Below are positions 1 to 8,210 of a DNA stretch of 41,208 nt, one piece after another. The position numbers were made by a program, and so were the translations under genes. Origin of the DNA: a virus; IMG/VR virus record IMGVR_UViG_3300009526_000021, positions 1-41,208 of that record, one strand, 5' to 3'. The notes beneath the pieces are model-generated. The model had not been told where the DNA came from, made no database searches, and saw only the letters and a list, made by a program, of their open reading frames with translations. The number at the start of each line of letters is the position of its first letter. Positions within the stretch are counted from its first letter, which is position 1.

Positions 1-2144
1 CAAATAGAAAAGCCATCAACATTTATCGCATATTCAGTGTCTTCAATTTGCACCCAATCTATAGAATCAATAGTATCCCCACTCAGCATTGAGTCTAAAG
101 GCAAGGCTGTAAAAAATGGAGTATCCACTTCACTCAAACCAGGTGTACCAGCATTTGAACGATCGTCTAGCCATTGGTGAGGAAAGGTAAGCCATGCAGA
201 TCCAAAGTTATCAAAATGTTTACCTCCATTTTCTCTCCCTCCTTGTATTGGAGCGTAATCAACACATACTTTTTCGTTTGTAGTTTTTTCTAAATAATAT
301 ATTTTATAAGCAACGCATAACTCTATAACTTCTGCAGGTATTGGAACGTCATTAATTCGTATTCCTAAAGGGTTAACAGTTTGCAATTGTTGTGTATTAA
401 AATCAACAGAATTTCCCATAAACCCGGATTCAGCAAAAGCAGCATTTGTAGGAAAATGATGATGCCTAACTTTCTCACCGTGTAAGTCTATAGATCCTGG
501 AACCTGATTACCATTACCAAACGTATCAACTTTCCACTCTTCAAAATTACCTGCATAATTACCATCTATATCTACATCATTAGCTAGATCAGGATATGTT
601 TCAGTTTGATTTTCCCAATAACCAAAACCCCTCCTGTTACCAATAGTATAATTAGTTCCAGCGTAAGTGTCAGTAAAATAAAATAGACTTTGACTTCCTA
701 AATGTGGTATTTGACTCATCCAAGAGTGGTCATCACCACCTGTTGATTGTGTTTGTGTAGTAACTAGTTCATTTTCATACATTCCTCCATTCGCAGTCCA
801 AATTCCATCTACATACCATCTCCACGTGGGCGTAGCTCTCCTGCCTGGTATATGATAAGCAACGCTTTCTGTACCATCTTTCATTACCCAAGTAATGTAA
901 AATGCATACACCTCCCCTCTTTTATATCCTTTTAATGTACTAGCATAGCGATTACTTTTTAAAGCAAATCTATCCATAGGTATACCAGTGTCATATATTA
1001 AGTGCCATATTGACGTCGTTCCAGTATCTGCATTATGATCAGGGTTTACTTGAGCTTTGTGTATTTTTATATGATTTGCATATTTTTGATACCCAATATC
1101 AGTTCTGTTTTTTTCTAAATTTCCCCAATATAATACGTCATCTACTTGCGCAACTGATTTTGCTTTAGTGTAAGCTTCTTTAGGAACTTGAACAGCACCT
1201 ATTATTTCTGATGCAGATTGTTCTAATCCTGTAAAGTATACGTATGTTAAACCTCCAACTGCGGTATTAATCTGTACTTTATCAAGAGTAATTGCATCTT
1301 GAATATTATCTACTACTCTTATAATACAAGGTTGAATAAATTTATAATCTAAATCTAATTCACGCACAGACCATCTAATAGCTTTAGATGTTCCTATACC
1401 TCCCGCACCTCCATTATATACACCATCACTTAAAAGGTTAGCGCCTCCCCAAGAATTTGTAGGTTCCATTGCAGCAGATTCATTCTCATCATTTATATAT
1501 ATAGGATTACCTATCTCTAAATATGAAGTTACAGCCCCATCTTCTGTCATGTATGCGACAGCTAACTGATAAGTCCCTAGTTTAAGAGCACCTCCATTAG
1601 ACATTATATTATCTAGTAGTACAATAGGATACGATTTTATTTGAGGAAACAAATTAAAAAGATCTAAATTATATGGAGATGTAGGAATGTTACTAAGATT
1701 CATATATCTTGGAACATTCTTATCATCAGTCCAATATATTGAAACTTCTCCTGTTGAGTTAATTTTATATTCTCCTTCTATAGGAAACCCACTACTAAAG
1801 TTAAACTTCTCTATTGATGCGACGTCGTTTACAAGAGTAGTATACATATGATCTAAACCTATTTTACCTATTTCAGAAACGCCTGTATCACTAACAGAAA
1901 ATATAACAAACTTTGTTTGAGAAGCTAAATCATAAACAACTACTGACCCAATAACTTCAAGCGCACTGGGGAGGTCTACATAATTTATAGTACCTGCTTC
2001 ATTTGAAATAGCACCTATATCTCTACCCGTAGTAGCATTTAACGCATACCTGTACGTACCAGGTATTTGATCTATAGGGTTTAAATCCCTATTGATACCT
2101 TGAATAAGTTTTTGTTGCCTTTTACCTTTCTTTTCCTCTGCCAT
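1..2144 (-). CDS. Large crAss-like muzzle/tail protein (partial, C-terminus off window)
   Basis: The frame opens with ATG at 2144 (MAEEKKGKRQQKLIQG) and stays open to the left edge, so at least 714 codons are present and the C-terminus is missing. My translation shows an N-terminal beta-rich part with LNPIDQIPGTYRYALNA, a central KRGEVYAFYITWVMKDGT followed by YHIPGRR, and further on SQIPHLGSQSLFYFTDTY and KVRHHHFPTN. These short blocks (KRGEVYAFxI, YHIPGR, RHHxFP) recur in the large tail-nozzle proteins of crAss-like and other Bacteroidota podoviruses, where the protein forms the distal muzzle of a short tail. It lies one base after the stop of the preceding ring-type protein, matching neck-then-muzzle order. 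Family membership is from memory of motifs; the exact structural position is inferred. Confidence 0.72.
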   Translation of the reverse strand, partial: MAEEKKGKRQQKLIQGINRDLNPIDQIPGTYRYALNATTGRDIGAISNEAGTINYVDLPSALEVIGSVVVYDLASQTKFVIFSVSDTGVSEIGKIGLDHMYTTLVNDVASIEKFNFSSGFPIEGEYKINSTGEVSIYWTDDKNVPRYMNLSNIPTSPYNLDLFNLFPQIKSYPIVLLDNIMSNGGALKLGTYQLAVAYMTEDGAVTSYLEIGNPIYINDENESAAMEPTNSWGGANLLSDGVYNGGAGGIGTSKAIRWSVRELDLDYKFIQPCIIRVVDNIQDAITLDKVQINTAVGGLTYVYFTGLEQSASEIIGAVQVPKEAYTKAKSVAQVDDVLYWGNLEKNRTDIGYQKYANHIKIHKAQVNPDHNADTGTTSIWHLIYDTGIPMDRFALKSNRYASTLKGYKRGEVYAFYITWVMKDGTESVAYHIPGRRATPTWRWYVDGIWTANGGMYENELVTTQTQSTGGDDHSWMSQIPHLGSQSLFYFTDTYAGTNYTIGNRRGFGYWENQTETYPDLANDVDIDGNYAGNFEEWKVDTFGNGNQVPGSIDLHGEKVRHHHFPTNAAFAESGFMGNSVDFNTQQLQTVNPLGIRINDVPIPAEVIELCVAYKIYYLEKTTNEKVCVDYAPIQGGRENGGKHFDNFGSAWLTFPHQWLDDRSNAGTPGLSEVDTPFFTALPLDSMLSGDTIDSIDWVQIEDTEYAINVDGFSI

Positions 2145-2145
2145 A

Positions 2146-3018
2146 TTAGTCTCTTGCTAAGTCTTCTCGTTTATTTATGTCTCTAAAGTTATTGTCAAAT
2201 CTATTCATATTAGGAACTAATCTAACCCATTGATTTAAGAAAGATTCATATCCTGCAATATCAGGGAAATTAGCATTATTTCTAGCTTGTGTGCAATAGT
2301 ACTTCCATTGCTCTTCAGCAACTTGATATGTCATGCCATTATGATTAGGCGCGTACCCCCCTAATAATAGTTTTTTATATATATACCAAAACAAAGCTTC
2401 TGAAAAACTAATGTCATCTGGTATTAAAGGATAGCAATCTTCGTCTAAAGGAAAAGCTGTGTAGCTTAAACATAACTTCCCATCTTTAAAAGATGTTTTA
2501 ATTAAATTATTTTCTATTACATAAGATTCTGAAAAATCAGAAAATTCATTATCACATCCTAAAGAGTGTATATCTTTTCTAAATGTAGGTCTTCCATATG
2601 ATAAAGTTTTAAGATTACTAGAATTTGTATCAGCAAAATATATCCCACTAAGAATTGCTACTTGATTATTTAAATCTCTTAACTCGTGATTTAAATCTTG
2701 ATTAGGGTTAACAGCTAATTTGTCATTAAGTACTTTTATTTTAGCAAGTACAGAATCAAGTTCAGTTGTTGTATTAGAAGATATACCAACATTAATAGAA
2801 ACTTGATTTACATAATATAAGTCAGCTGGCATAGCAACTTTATAATCCGTCACTGTTAAAATTGTATTCTTCGTAACTAGTTGAGGACTTGCTCCTATAT
2901 GCTCTAAAGCTTCACCTATCCACTCAACAGCATCATCAGTCCAATTATCATTAGTAGGTTTTAAATCTCTAAATACTTTTCTAATTATTGATTGAGAAGA
3001 CTTATTTTTATAAATCAT
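2146..3018 (-). CDS. Neck/ring adaptor-type virion protein
   Basis: The 290-residue product has an alpha-helical start with WTDDAVEWIGEALEHIGA, then VTDYKVAMPADLYYVNQV, a pattern (helix, beta strand with a Leu/Met-Pro-x-Asp-Leu-Tyr turn) typical of small head-to-tail adaptor proteins of Bacteroidota phages. Residues 95-125 are helical and heptad-like. The C-terminal third is rich in Trp and Tyr (ALFWYIYKKLLLGGY). It sits between a putative ring protein (2 nt upstream) and the muzzle-type protein (1 nt downstream), so it probably belongs to the tail rings that join portal to muzzle. No enzymatic motif is visible. The role is inferred from context and sequence style. Confidence 0.6.
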   Translation of the reverse strand: MIYKNKSSQSIIRKVFRDLKPTNDNWTDDAVEWIGEALEHIGASPQLVTKNTILTVTDYKVAMPADLYYVNQVSINVGISSNTTTELDSVLAKIKVLNDKLAVNPNQDLNHELRDLNNQVAILSGIYFADTNSSNLKTLSYGRPTFRKDIHSLGCDNEFSDFSESYVIENNLIKTSFKDGKLCLSYTAFPLDEDCYPLIPDDISFSEALFWYIYKKLLLGGYAPNHNGMTYQVAEEQWKYYCTQARNNANFPDIAGYESFLNQWVRLVPNMNRFDNNFRDINKREDLARD

Positions 3019-3020
3019 AT

Positions 3021-3497
3021 TTAATTCTTTTTAAATGTTAAATAAGCTAAATCATCTTGCTTAAGTAAAGTTGTTAATTTTTCTTTATTACCTTTAACTC
3101 CTCTAGTAGGCACAAACTTATATACAGATTTGTTAGGTATTTTACATTTACCTTTATGCCAAGCATATCTATAAAAATCTTTATCTGTATAATATATATA
3201 CCATTTAGTTCCCTCCTTAGTTTTATTGTCATATAATTTAACACCTTTTTTTAAAAGCTCTTTCTTATACGTATTAGACTCACCCCAATCTATAGTAGGT
3301 TTAGAGTTATTTCTTTCAACTCTTTTAATACTTATAGATGACAAGTTGTTACCTAAGTTAACTTTGTTTCCTTTTAATATATACTCAATAACTTTAATAT
3401 TAAATTCAGAGCATATAGACCTAAACAACTGATTGTCAATCGGCTCACTTTTCTGAGCTTTATAGTCTTTATATATGTCATCTAATAAATAATTCAT
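3021..3497 (-). CDS. Small tail-ring candidate with an HU/IHF-like segment
   Basis: The protein is 158 residues long. Residues 25-62 (ICSEFNIKVIEYILKGNKV, then LGNNLSSISIKRVER) follow the HU/IHF plan: an amphipathic helix, a gly-containing turn, and strands like the GDxVxLxGFGTFxVRxR core. IDWGES and the later Lys/Tyr-rich part (TKWYIYYTDKDFYRYAWHKGK) recall a conserved crAss-like virion protein of the neck region. The ATG overlaps the upstream stop as TAATG, so translation is coupled to the adaptor-like gene before it. It may be a ring protein with an IHF-like fold or a DNA-binding protein; the position among tail genes favours the first. No function is proven by sequence alone. Confidence 0.5.
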   Translation of the reverse strand: MNYLLDDIYKDYKAQKSEPIDNQLFRSICSEFNIKVIEYILKGNKVNLGNNLSSISIKRVERNNSKPTIDWGESNTYKKELLKKGVKLYDNKTKEGTKWYIYYTDKDFYRYAWHKGKCKIPNKSVYKFVPTRGVKGNKEKLTTLLKQDDLAYLTFKKN

Positions 3498-4198
3498 TAT
3501 TGTTTTCCGCTAGATTGTGGTGGTATTTGACCTGGACTATCTTGTGCAGCATCATTTGTAGTGTCACTATTTGTCGTGACAAGCATTTTCATCTCTCCAT
3601 TAAGTATTCCAGCAGTTAACATTTGAAGCATATCCATTGGTAAAGGGTATTCTGAGTTATCATCATAACACACTTCTCCCTCACAACTACTATATATATT
3701 TAATTTTTCAGGATCTTCAAAAATACCCCTTACATTAATCATACCATCTGCATCTGCGTTATACAAATAAAGATAATTTTCTAAAATATATACTTTCTTT
3801 TTATCATGAGTATATTTATCCCACGGTAAAAATTGAACCATGTGAGGTTCTACTATTTGATAACTTCTTAACCCCGTTATATCTCCTGCATATGTAATTG
3901 CGTCATTGAAATTTAGCCTCACAAATTTAGGTAGGGGCATTTTAGTTCTGAATACATCACAACTAGTTTTGAGATTGCAACATTTAGAAGCATCTATCTT
4001 TTCTAATTCTAAACACTTTAAGTCTTGTTCAACTCCATTAGAAACAAATCCGTGTTTAGCCATGTCTCTTCTAATCATCATAGCTCTATAATACTTTATA
4101 GTAAATTTAACTTGATCTAAAGAAATGTGGTCATTGTGATTTGACCTACCTCCTCGATAAGTATTTAAAATATTGTATGCAATCTCATTTAATGTCAT
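3497..4198 (-). CDS. Head-tail connector/ring protein candidate
   Basis: This 233-residue protein starts MTLNEIAYNILNTYRGGRSN and continues with a helix carrying YRAMMIRRDMAKHG, followed by a Cys-containing stretch (CLELEKIDASKCCNLKTSC, then RTKMPLP). The set TLNEIAYxIxNxYRGG, RAxxIRRD and RTxxxLP is one I associate with a widespread connector-type protein of Bacteroidota phages. The C-terminus (residues 205-233) is low-complexity Thr/Asp/Gln/Pro. It lies next to two further neck-type genes and a muzzle-type gene, supporting a role in the tail ring stack. Assignment to a particular ring is not possible here. Confidence 0.55.
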   Translation of the reverse strand: MTLNEIAYNILNTYRGGRSNHNDHISLDQVKFTIKYYRAMMIRRDMAKHGFVSNGVEQDLKCLELEKIDASKCCNLKTSCDVFRTKMPLPKFVRLNFNDAITYAGDITGLRSYQIVEPHMVQFLPWDKYTHDKKKVYILENYLYLYNADADGMINVRGIFEDPEKLNIYSSCEGEVCYDDNSEYPLPMDMLQMLTAGILNGEMKMLVTTNSDTTNDAAQDSPGQIPPQSSGKQ

Positions 4199-4203
4199 AA
4201 TTT

Positions 4204-5334
4204 TTAAACGTTAGTTTGTAAATATCCTTCGTATCCTCGTAGTTTATTCCAAATATGTGCTTGTCCCGTACGTTTAGCTTCGTACCCCATCATTTTATGC
4301 CATTCATCATTACCACAAATAGAAGGAATAAATCTAACTTTAATCCCTCTGTACTCATTAACCATCTCTTTATGCAAGTGACCACAATGAACTTCCCTGT
4401 GAGTAGTTTGCGCAAACATTTCAGGTTGCTCTGTAGCCATAATTAATGGCATCTCTGCTTTTTTCTCTTTGTCTCCGTGTGTAAACATAATCATATTTGT
4501 TCCGTATTTATAATATTTTCTAGAGTCATAGTTATTATCTATTGTAACTCCTTCATCATTTATATAAAAAGCTCTTAAGAACTCTCCTGAATAAAACATT
4601 CTTTCATAGTCATGATTACCTTGTATAACAATCACGTCTACAGGAGCTGTTTTGGCTAAAAAGTTTATTGCTCGTACCATTAAATTACAATACCCAATGA
4701 ACGTTTCTTGCCATCCCGCGGAGTCGTGTTGAGATGTTCCTTTAGTAGTAGCTCTCGAATACCCTTCTGAATTCATACCGTCATTACCTATAGGTAAAAG
4801 AATTCTTTCTATCTTCAAGCCTGATGCTTTATTCATAAGATCTTTTATAGTATCCATATAAACATTTTCAGCTTGATCTAAAGTTTGACCATCTAGTTTG
4901 CCATAATGTATATCTGGTAAAGATATCTCATACACTATAGGGTCTTCTACCGCCTCATACTTTCTCTCAACTTTAGGACTATACTTTTTAAGAGCTTCTA
5001 GAATTTCTTCTTTAACTTCTTTCATTATATTATCCTCTCCTTTTGTAACTACAGAAAATCTATTATCTCCTTTAATTGTCTGCCAAAACTTTACAGACTT
5101 AACATCATCTTCTGCTATCCCGTTACTGTCTAAGAACTCTTTGAACTCATTGATTTCAGACTTACTTATATTATCTAAATCAAAGTCGTTTCCTTTTGCT
5201 TCTATCCTACCTTCTCTTAGTGCGTGCCCACATGCTTCAACACTGCAGTCTAAGCGTTCAGAAAGACGTTCAGCACCTTCTTTAAGGTAGCCAGGCCTGT
5301 CTTTCAAAAAGGCCTTGATTTCATCTTTTGTCAT
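4204..5334 (-). CDS. Calcineurin-like metallophosphoesterase with N-terminal helical domain
   Basis: All five signature blocks of the two-metal phosphoesterase fold (Mre11/SbcD, calcineurin class) can be read in order: D141-x-H143 (LPDIHYG), G183-N-D185 in place of GD, GNHD at 239-242, H286 in FTHGDKE, and GHLH at 318-321. Residues 1-48 form a separate small helical domain resembling a helix-turn-helix, and a linker rich in Glu/Lys runs to about 125. At 376 residues it is compact for an SbcD-type nuclease and lacks that family's capping domain. It lies between holin and connector genes, so it may act on DNA or nucleotides at entry or late in infection, or be virion-associated. The fold is well supported; the substrate is unknown. 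Confidence 0.85.
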   Translation of the reverse strand: MTKDEIKAFLKDRPGYLKEGAERLSERLDCSVEACGHALREGRIEAKGNDFDLDNISKSEINEFKEFLDSNGIAEDDVKSVKFWQTIKGDNRFSVVTKGEDNIMKEVKEEILEALKKYSPKVERKYEAVEDPIVYEISLPDIHYGKLDGQTLDQAENVYMDTIKDLMNKASGLKIERILLPIGNDGMNSEGYSRATTKGTSQHDSAGWQETFIGYCNLMVRAINFLAKTAPVDVIVIQGNHDYERMFYSGEFLRAFYINDEGVTIDNNYDSRKYYKYGTNMIMFTHGDKEKKAEMPLIMATEQPEMFAQTTHREVHCGHLHKEMVNEYRGIKVRFIPSICGNDEWHKMMGYEAKRTGQAHIWNKLRGYEGYLQTNV

Positions 5335-5353
5335 ATATATATTTAGTTAGTTA

Positions 5354-5746
5354 CTACTTTTTGGCTTTTTCAAGTGAGCGACCACCAAAGTATGCACCAA
5401 TCACAGTTATCAATACTAATTGTAATAGGTCTGTCCATTTTGCTTCGACGACAAAGTTAATAACTCCTGCGTCAATAAAGATTAATAATACAGTACTTAT
5501 CACTAAAAATATTAACACTAATGGTCTAACATTTTTACTCAACCAAGAATCAGACTTCATATCTGCTGACCATCTTGAAGAAATTTCCTTCTCCATGTTA
5601 GTCTCATAGTTAGCTATTAACTCTTTTATTTTTAATTCAGCGGCCAGTTTTTCTTCTTTTGAGGTGTGTAAGTTGTCTATAACTCCACCAACACTCTTCA
5701 CTAATTCACCTGCTCCTGCTGAAAATATTTTTCCTAATATACTCAT
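5354..5746 (-). CDS. Holin of the three-TM / gene-transfer-release type
   Basis: The protein has 130 residues. After an amphipathic N-terminus (residues 1-25, GKIFSAGAGELVKSVGGVID) and a charged helix, two strong hydrophobic segments are seen at about 74-92 and 105-121, ending in a basic tail (GGRSLEKAKK). The motif SWLSKNVRPLVLIFLV, in which a Trp-Leu and Arg-Pro precede the first TM helix, is typical of the holin family called 3TMs holin. Such proteins permeabilise the inner membrane so that endolysin can reach the wall. An M15 endolysin-like gene lies 1.2 kb upstream in the same transcription direction, giving a split lysis cassette. Confidence 0.78.
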   Translation of the reverse strand: MSILGKIFSAGAGELVKSVGGVIDNLHTSKEEKLAAELKIKELIANYETNMEKEISSRWSADMKSDSWLSKNVRPLVLIFLVISTVLLIFIDAGVINFVVEAKWTDLLQLVLITVIGAYFGGRSLEKAKK

Positions 5747-5763
5747 GTTATTTTATTTAATTG

Positions 5764-6936
5764 TTATTCACAAGGATCTGATTTATGCTGACATCGGCCT
5801 ATTTCACTACACCAATAATAATCTGTTTCACACTCTTGTTCTTCTTTTAATGTTTCTTTATCACTAATAACTTTTTCTTCTCTTTGTACTTTTTCAGTTG
5901 CTTCATATCCATCGTTATATGTAACTATCTCTGAGTACTGCTCATCAAGAATAGTATCTTCTGTATACGCTTCTTCCTCTTTAATTACTTCTGGACTTAG
6001 TACTGGAGTTATGTTTGCTAGTTCTGGCTTCTTAAGTATTTCCGCTGCTAGTTTTTTCCTTTCTTTATTTTCAATTATTAATAGTTCTTGGTTTATTAAA
6101 TACCCTTCTATCATAGACGTTACATCTACAGTACCACCCACAGTTTCAATACTTATATTTATATCAGTCCCAGCAGGAAATAGATAAGGCGCATCAAAAC
6201 TTAAAGCTGGTTCATTTTGAGACTCAAACGTATTTGGTATTCTACCTTTATATACAATTTGTAGCGCTCCTTGTATTCCAGCTTTCAAACTCCAGTTACA
6301 TATTTGCAACACATCTGTATGTAGCTTAATACTATTTATGTACAAGCTGTGTGCCCTAGGCACTGTATAATGAGAACTTAACATTTTTCCTTCTTCTGCT
6401 AGAATCTTAGCGTAAATATACTGAGTAGCTATTGGAACTCCTGAAGAAACAAAATCATTTATATCTATTATATTATATTGTCTAACACCGTCTAAAGCTG
6501 TAACATAAATATCTCCTTGATTTTTTAACAACCTTCCAGCTGTACATACTTTTATGTCATTTATTCTCCTATAATGATTAACTAATTTTATAGGAGTTTG
6601 CCCAGACAATCTAACTTTTTCTGTGCTAATACCATAAGAAGATGTAAGTCCTGTAATTCTAACTTCTATAGCTCCTTTGTCTCCATGCCTATCTTCAACT
6701 ACTTCTTCTCTCTCATCATAATCTCCATAGCCTGTATCAAGAATACTGGAACTAGATATAAAATATATCCTAGTGTATACACTATCATTAGTTAAAACCC
6801 TAGGCACGCTAATAGGAAACGTATAGTCCCCATTACCATTAAGACCTAATCCACTACAAACATTTTCAGGGTCTGTACTAGTTGTTATCTCCGGATTATA
6901 TCCAATCCTACAAAATTTAGTTTTATACACTGCCAT
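5764..6936 (-). CDS. Virion-associated protein of unknown function
   Basis: I do not recognise this 390-residue protein. Residues 1-285 look beta-rich, with several SxxT/IxIxxxG strands (for example PAGTDINISIETVGG), and no signal peptide. Residues 290-370 are strongly acidic and helical (Glu/Lys-rich, with VIKEEEAYTEDTILDEQYSE), and the last 22 residues form a small Cys-rich tail with C-x6-C-x6-C-x7-C-like spacing ending in PCE. This layout (beta head, charged stalk, disulfide- or metal-type cap) would suit a tail-associated or receptor-binding accessory protein. It sits between the M15 peptidase and holin genes. Any role is inferred from position only. Confidence 0.6.
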   Translation of the reverse strand: MAVYKTKFCRIGYNPEITTSTDPENVCSGLGLNGNGDYTFPISVPRVLTNDSVYTRIYFISSSSILDTGYGDYDEREEVVEDRHGDKGAIEVRITGLTSSYGISTEKVRLSGQTPIKLVNHYRRINDIKVCTAGRLLKNQGDIYVTALDGVRQYNIIDINDFVSSGVPIATQYIYAKILAEEGKMLSSHYTVPRAHSLYINSIKLHTDVLQICNWSLKAGIQGALQIVYKGRIPNTFESQNEPALSFDAPYLFPAGTDINISIETVGGTVDVTSMIEGYLINQELLIIENKERKKLAAEILKKPELANITPVLSPEVIKEEEAYTEDTILDEQYSEIVTYNDGYEATEKVQREEKVISDKETLKEEQECETDYYWCSEIGRCQHKSDPCE

Positions 6937-6939
6937 ATA

Positions 6940-7407
6940 TTACATGCTTCTATGTTCGTAAATAGTTCTACCGTTCTTCTTTAGTGCTACTGTTAGCTTC
7001 TTTCTATTTGGACGATGAGTTACATAACTTACATGTATCCAATTAGGATTATTATCATCACCAAACTCCCATATAAGCTGATCAAAAATTAAATTGTCTT
7101 TTATATAATGATACATTTCAGCATTTGTTTTATATTTAAACGTATCATCTAAATCTAAAGCTTGACCTTTCATATGTTGAGAATTCTTAGATCCACCTAT
7201 TGCTGTATTAACAGGTTCTCCTCTAAACATACTAGTAATTTTTATTGGACCTCCCACCCATTCTCTCAATGGTTCAAACAAGTGTTCAGCTATTTCATGC
7301 ATGCACTTCAATTGCTCTGGCCCAGGTGTGTTATCTAAACCTCTTCTTAGAGCAGTATTACTGTGCATACCTTCTTTGTAACTTATATGTGGACTTATCT
7401 TTTTCAT
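6940..7407 (-). CDS. M15-family peptidase (endolysin candidate)
   Basis: The zinc-peptidase core is clear: SQHMKGQALDLD at residues 76-87 gives the SxHxxGxAxD signature (H78 and D85 as ligands), and NWIH at 122-125 gives the third ligand H125 next to the expected Trp; E114 is a candidate general base. Family members (peptidase M15, D-Ala-D-Ala carboxypeptidase type) cut peptidoglycan cross-links. I choose ATG at 7407 (155 residues) and not the longer 7509 start, because 7407 lies 4 nt after the preceding TAG stop and is preceded by AGAGG, while the longer start would overlap that gene by about 100 nt. No signal peptide is seen, so release would depend on the holin. Confidence 0.85.
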   Translation of the reverse strand: MKKISPHISYKEGMHSNTALRRGLDNTPGPEQLKCMHEIAEHLFEPLREWVGGPIKITSMFRGEPVNTAIGGSKNSQHMKGQALDLDDTFKYKTNAEMYHYIKDNLIFDQLIWEFGDDNNPNWIHVSYVTHRPNRKKLTVALKKNGRTIYEHRSM

Positions 7408-7411
7408 ACCT

Positions 7412-7777
7412 CTATGAGAATATACCATACTCCACAATAGTATTTGCAGTTTGTGCGTGTACTTTAATATCTGCTGCAGTAGACCAAGGCAACCATGCCC
7501 ACTCTCCACCTTGTATGATCAAATGATCACCAGTTGAAAAAGTTACATATAAGTAGTTACCAGCTGTAGTGTCGCAGTTTCTTAAATATACATATGTACC
7601 TGTAGAATATTCACCGTTAACTGCAAGTACTGTTGCTGCGCCCGCAGACGTGCCTGCAATATCTTTTCTTTGTACACCACCTTCAGTAACAGTTAAAGAG
7701 TTAGTTGTCTCTGAAGACAAACTATCTGTAGTTAAATCAGTAGATGTTAAAATTAATTTTGCTTTTAATGTTGCCAT
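7412..7777 (-). CDS. Small beta-rich virion protein, paralogue A
   Basis: This 121-residue protein and its neighbour at 7813-8196 align along their whole length. Both start MAxLxAxLxLTSTD, then a TDSLS motif; both have a central YVYLxN and a Trp near residue 95, and both end xxxEYxIF. No signal peptide or catalytic motif is present. The size, beta-rich composition and paralogue pairing suggest a small capsid- or tail-decoration protein or a fibre tip subunit. It ends in TAG, with the M15 peptidase starting 4 nt later. The function is not known; the duplication itself is what the sequence shows. Confidence 0.65.
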   Translation of the reverse strand: MATLKAKLILTSTDLTTDSLSSETTNSLTVTEGGVQRKDIAGTSAGAATVLAVNGEYSTGTYVYLRNCDTTAGNYLYVTFSTGDHLIIQGGEWAWLPWSTAADIKVHAQTANTIVEYGIFS

Positions 7778-7812
7778 TTTTATTTATTTTTAATTGTTAA
7801 TAATTATTTTTA

Positions 7813-8196
7813 CTACGCTTCAAATATTGCATACTCTATTATAGGTGTTCCTGATGCTGCATCTACCCAAAGATAATCGTTTTCTCCATAAGGAAAGAAC
7901 ATCCATTCGTTTGGACCTAACACTGCAAATGCTGACCCAACAGAACCACTACTGTCTTCTTTTATTACTATTTTTTCTGCTGCGTCAGTACTTAAATTTT
8001 TAAGATAAACATATGCTTTCTTGTCTGTAGAGTCCAAAACACCTACTGGTATCTTAGAATCTGTTGTGCTTGTTGTGTATCTTCCTATTGCTTGCTCATC
8101 TCCAGTTGCTAGTAAGCTTGCTGTCTGATTGATACTTAAGGAATCTGTATGCCAGTCTGTGCTGGTTAACGTTAATCTTGCTGATAATTTTGCCAT
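7813..8196 (-). CDS. Small beta-rich virion protein, paralogue B
   Basis: The 127-residue product is the paralogue of the gene that follows it. Shared features are the LTLTSTDxxTDSLS start, the KAYVYLKNLSTDAAEK block (matching GTYVYLRNCDTTAGNY in the other copy), the EWMFFPYGEND block (matching EWAWLPWSTAAD) and the IIEYAIFE end. Divergence is strong outside these blocks, so the duplication is not recent. The start is preceded by an A-rich leader without a Shine-Dalgarno sequence, as for most genes here. I infer a structural role because it sits among virion and envelope genes. Confidence 0.65.
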   Translation of the reverse strand: MAKLSARLTLTSTDWHTDSLSINQTASLLATGDEQAIGRYTTSTTDSKIPVGVLDSTDKKAYVYLKNLSTDAAEKIVIKEDSSGSVGSAFAVLGPNEWMFFPYGENDYLWVDAASGTPIIEYAIFEA

Positions 8197-8210
8197 AATT
8201 TCTATTTTTA

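Noticed and set aside
7408-7509. Longer N-terminus for the M15 peptidase (ATG at 7509)
   Set aside because: It would overlap the preceding gene by about 100 nt, while ATG 7407 has a ribosome site and a 4-nt gap.
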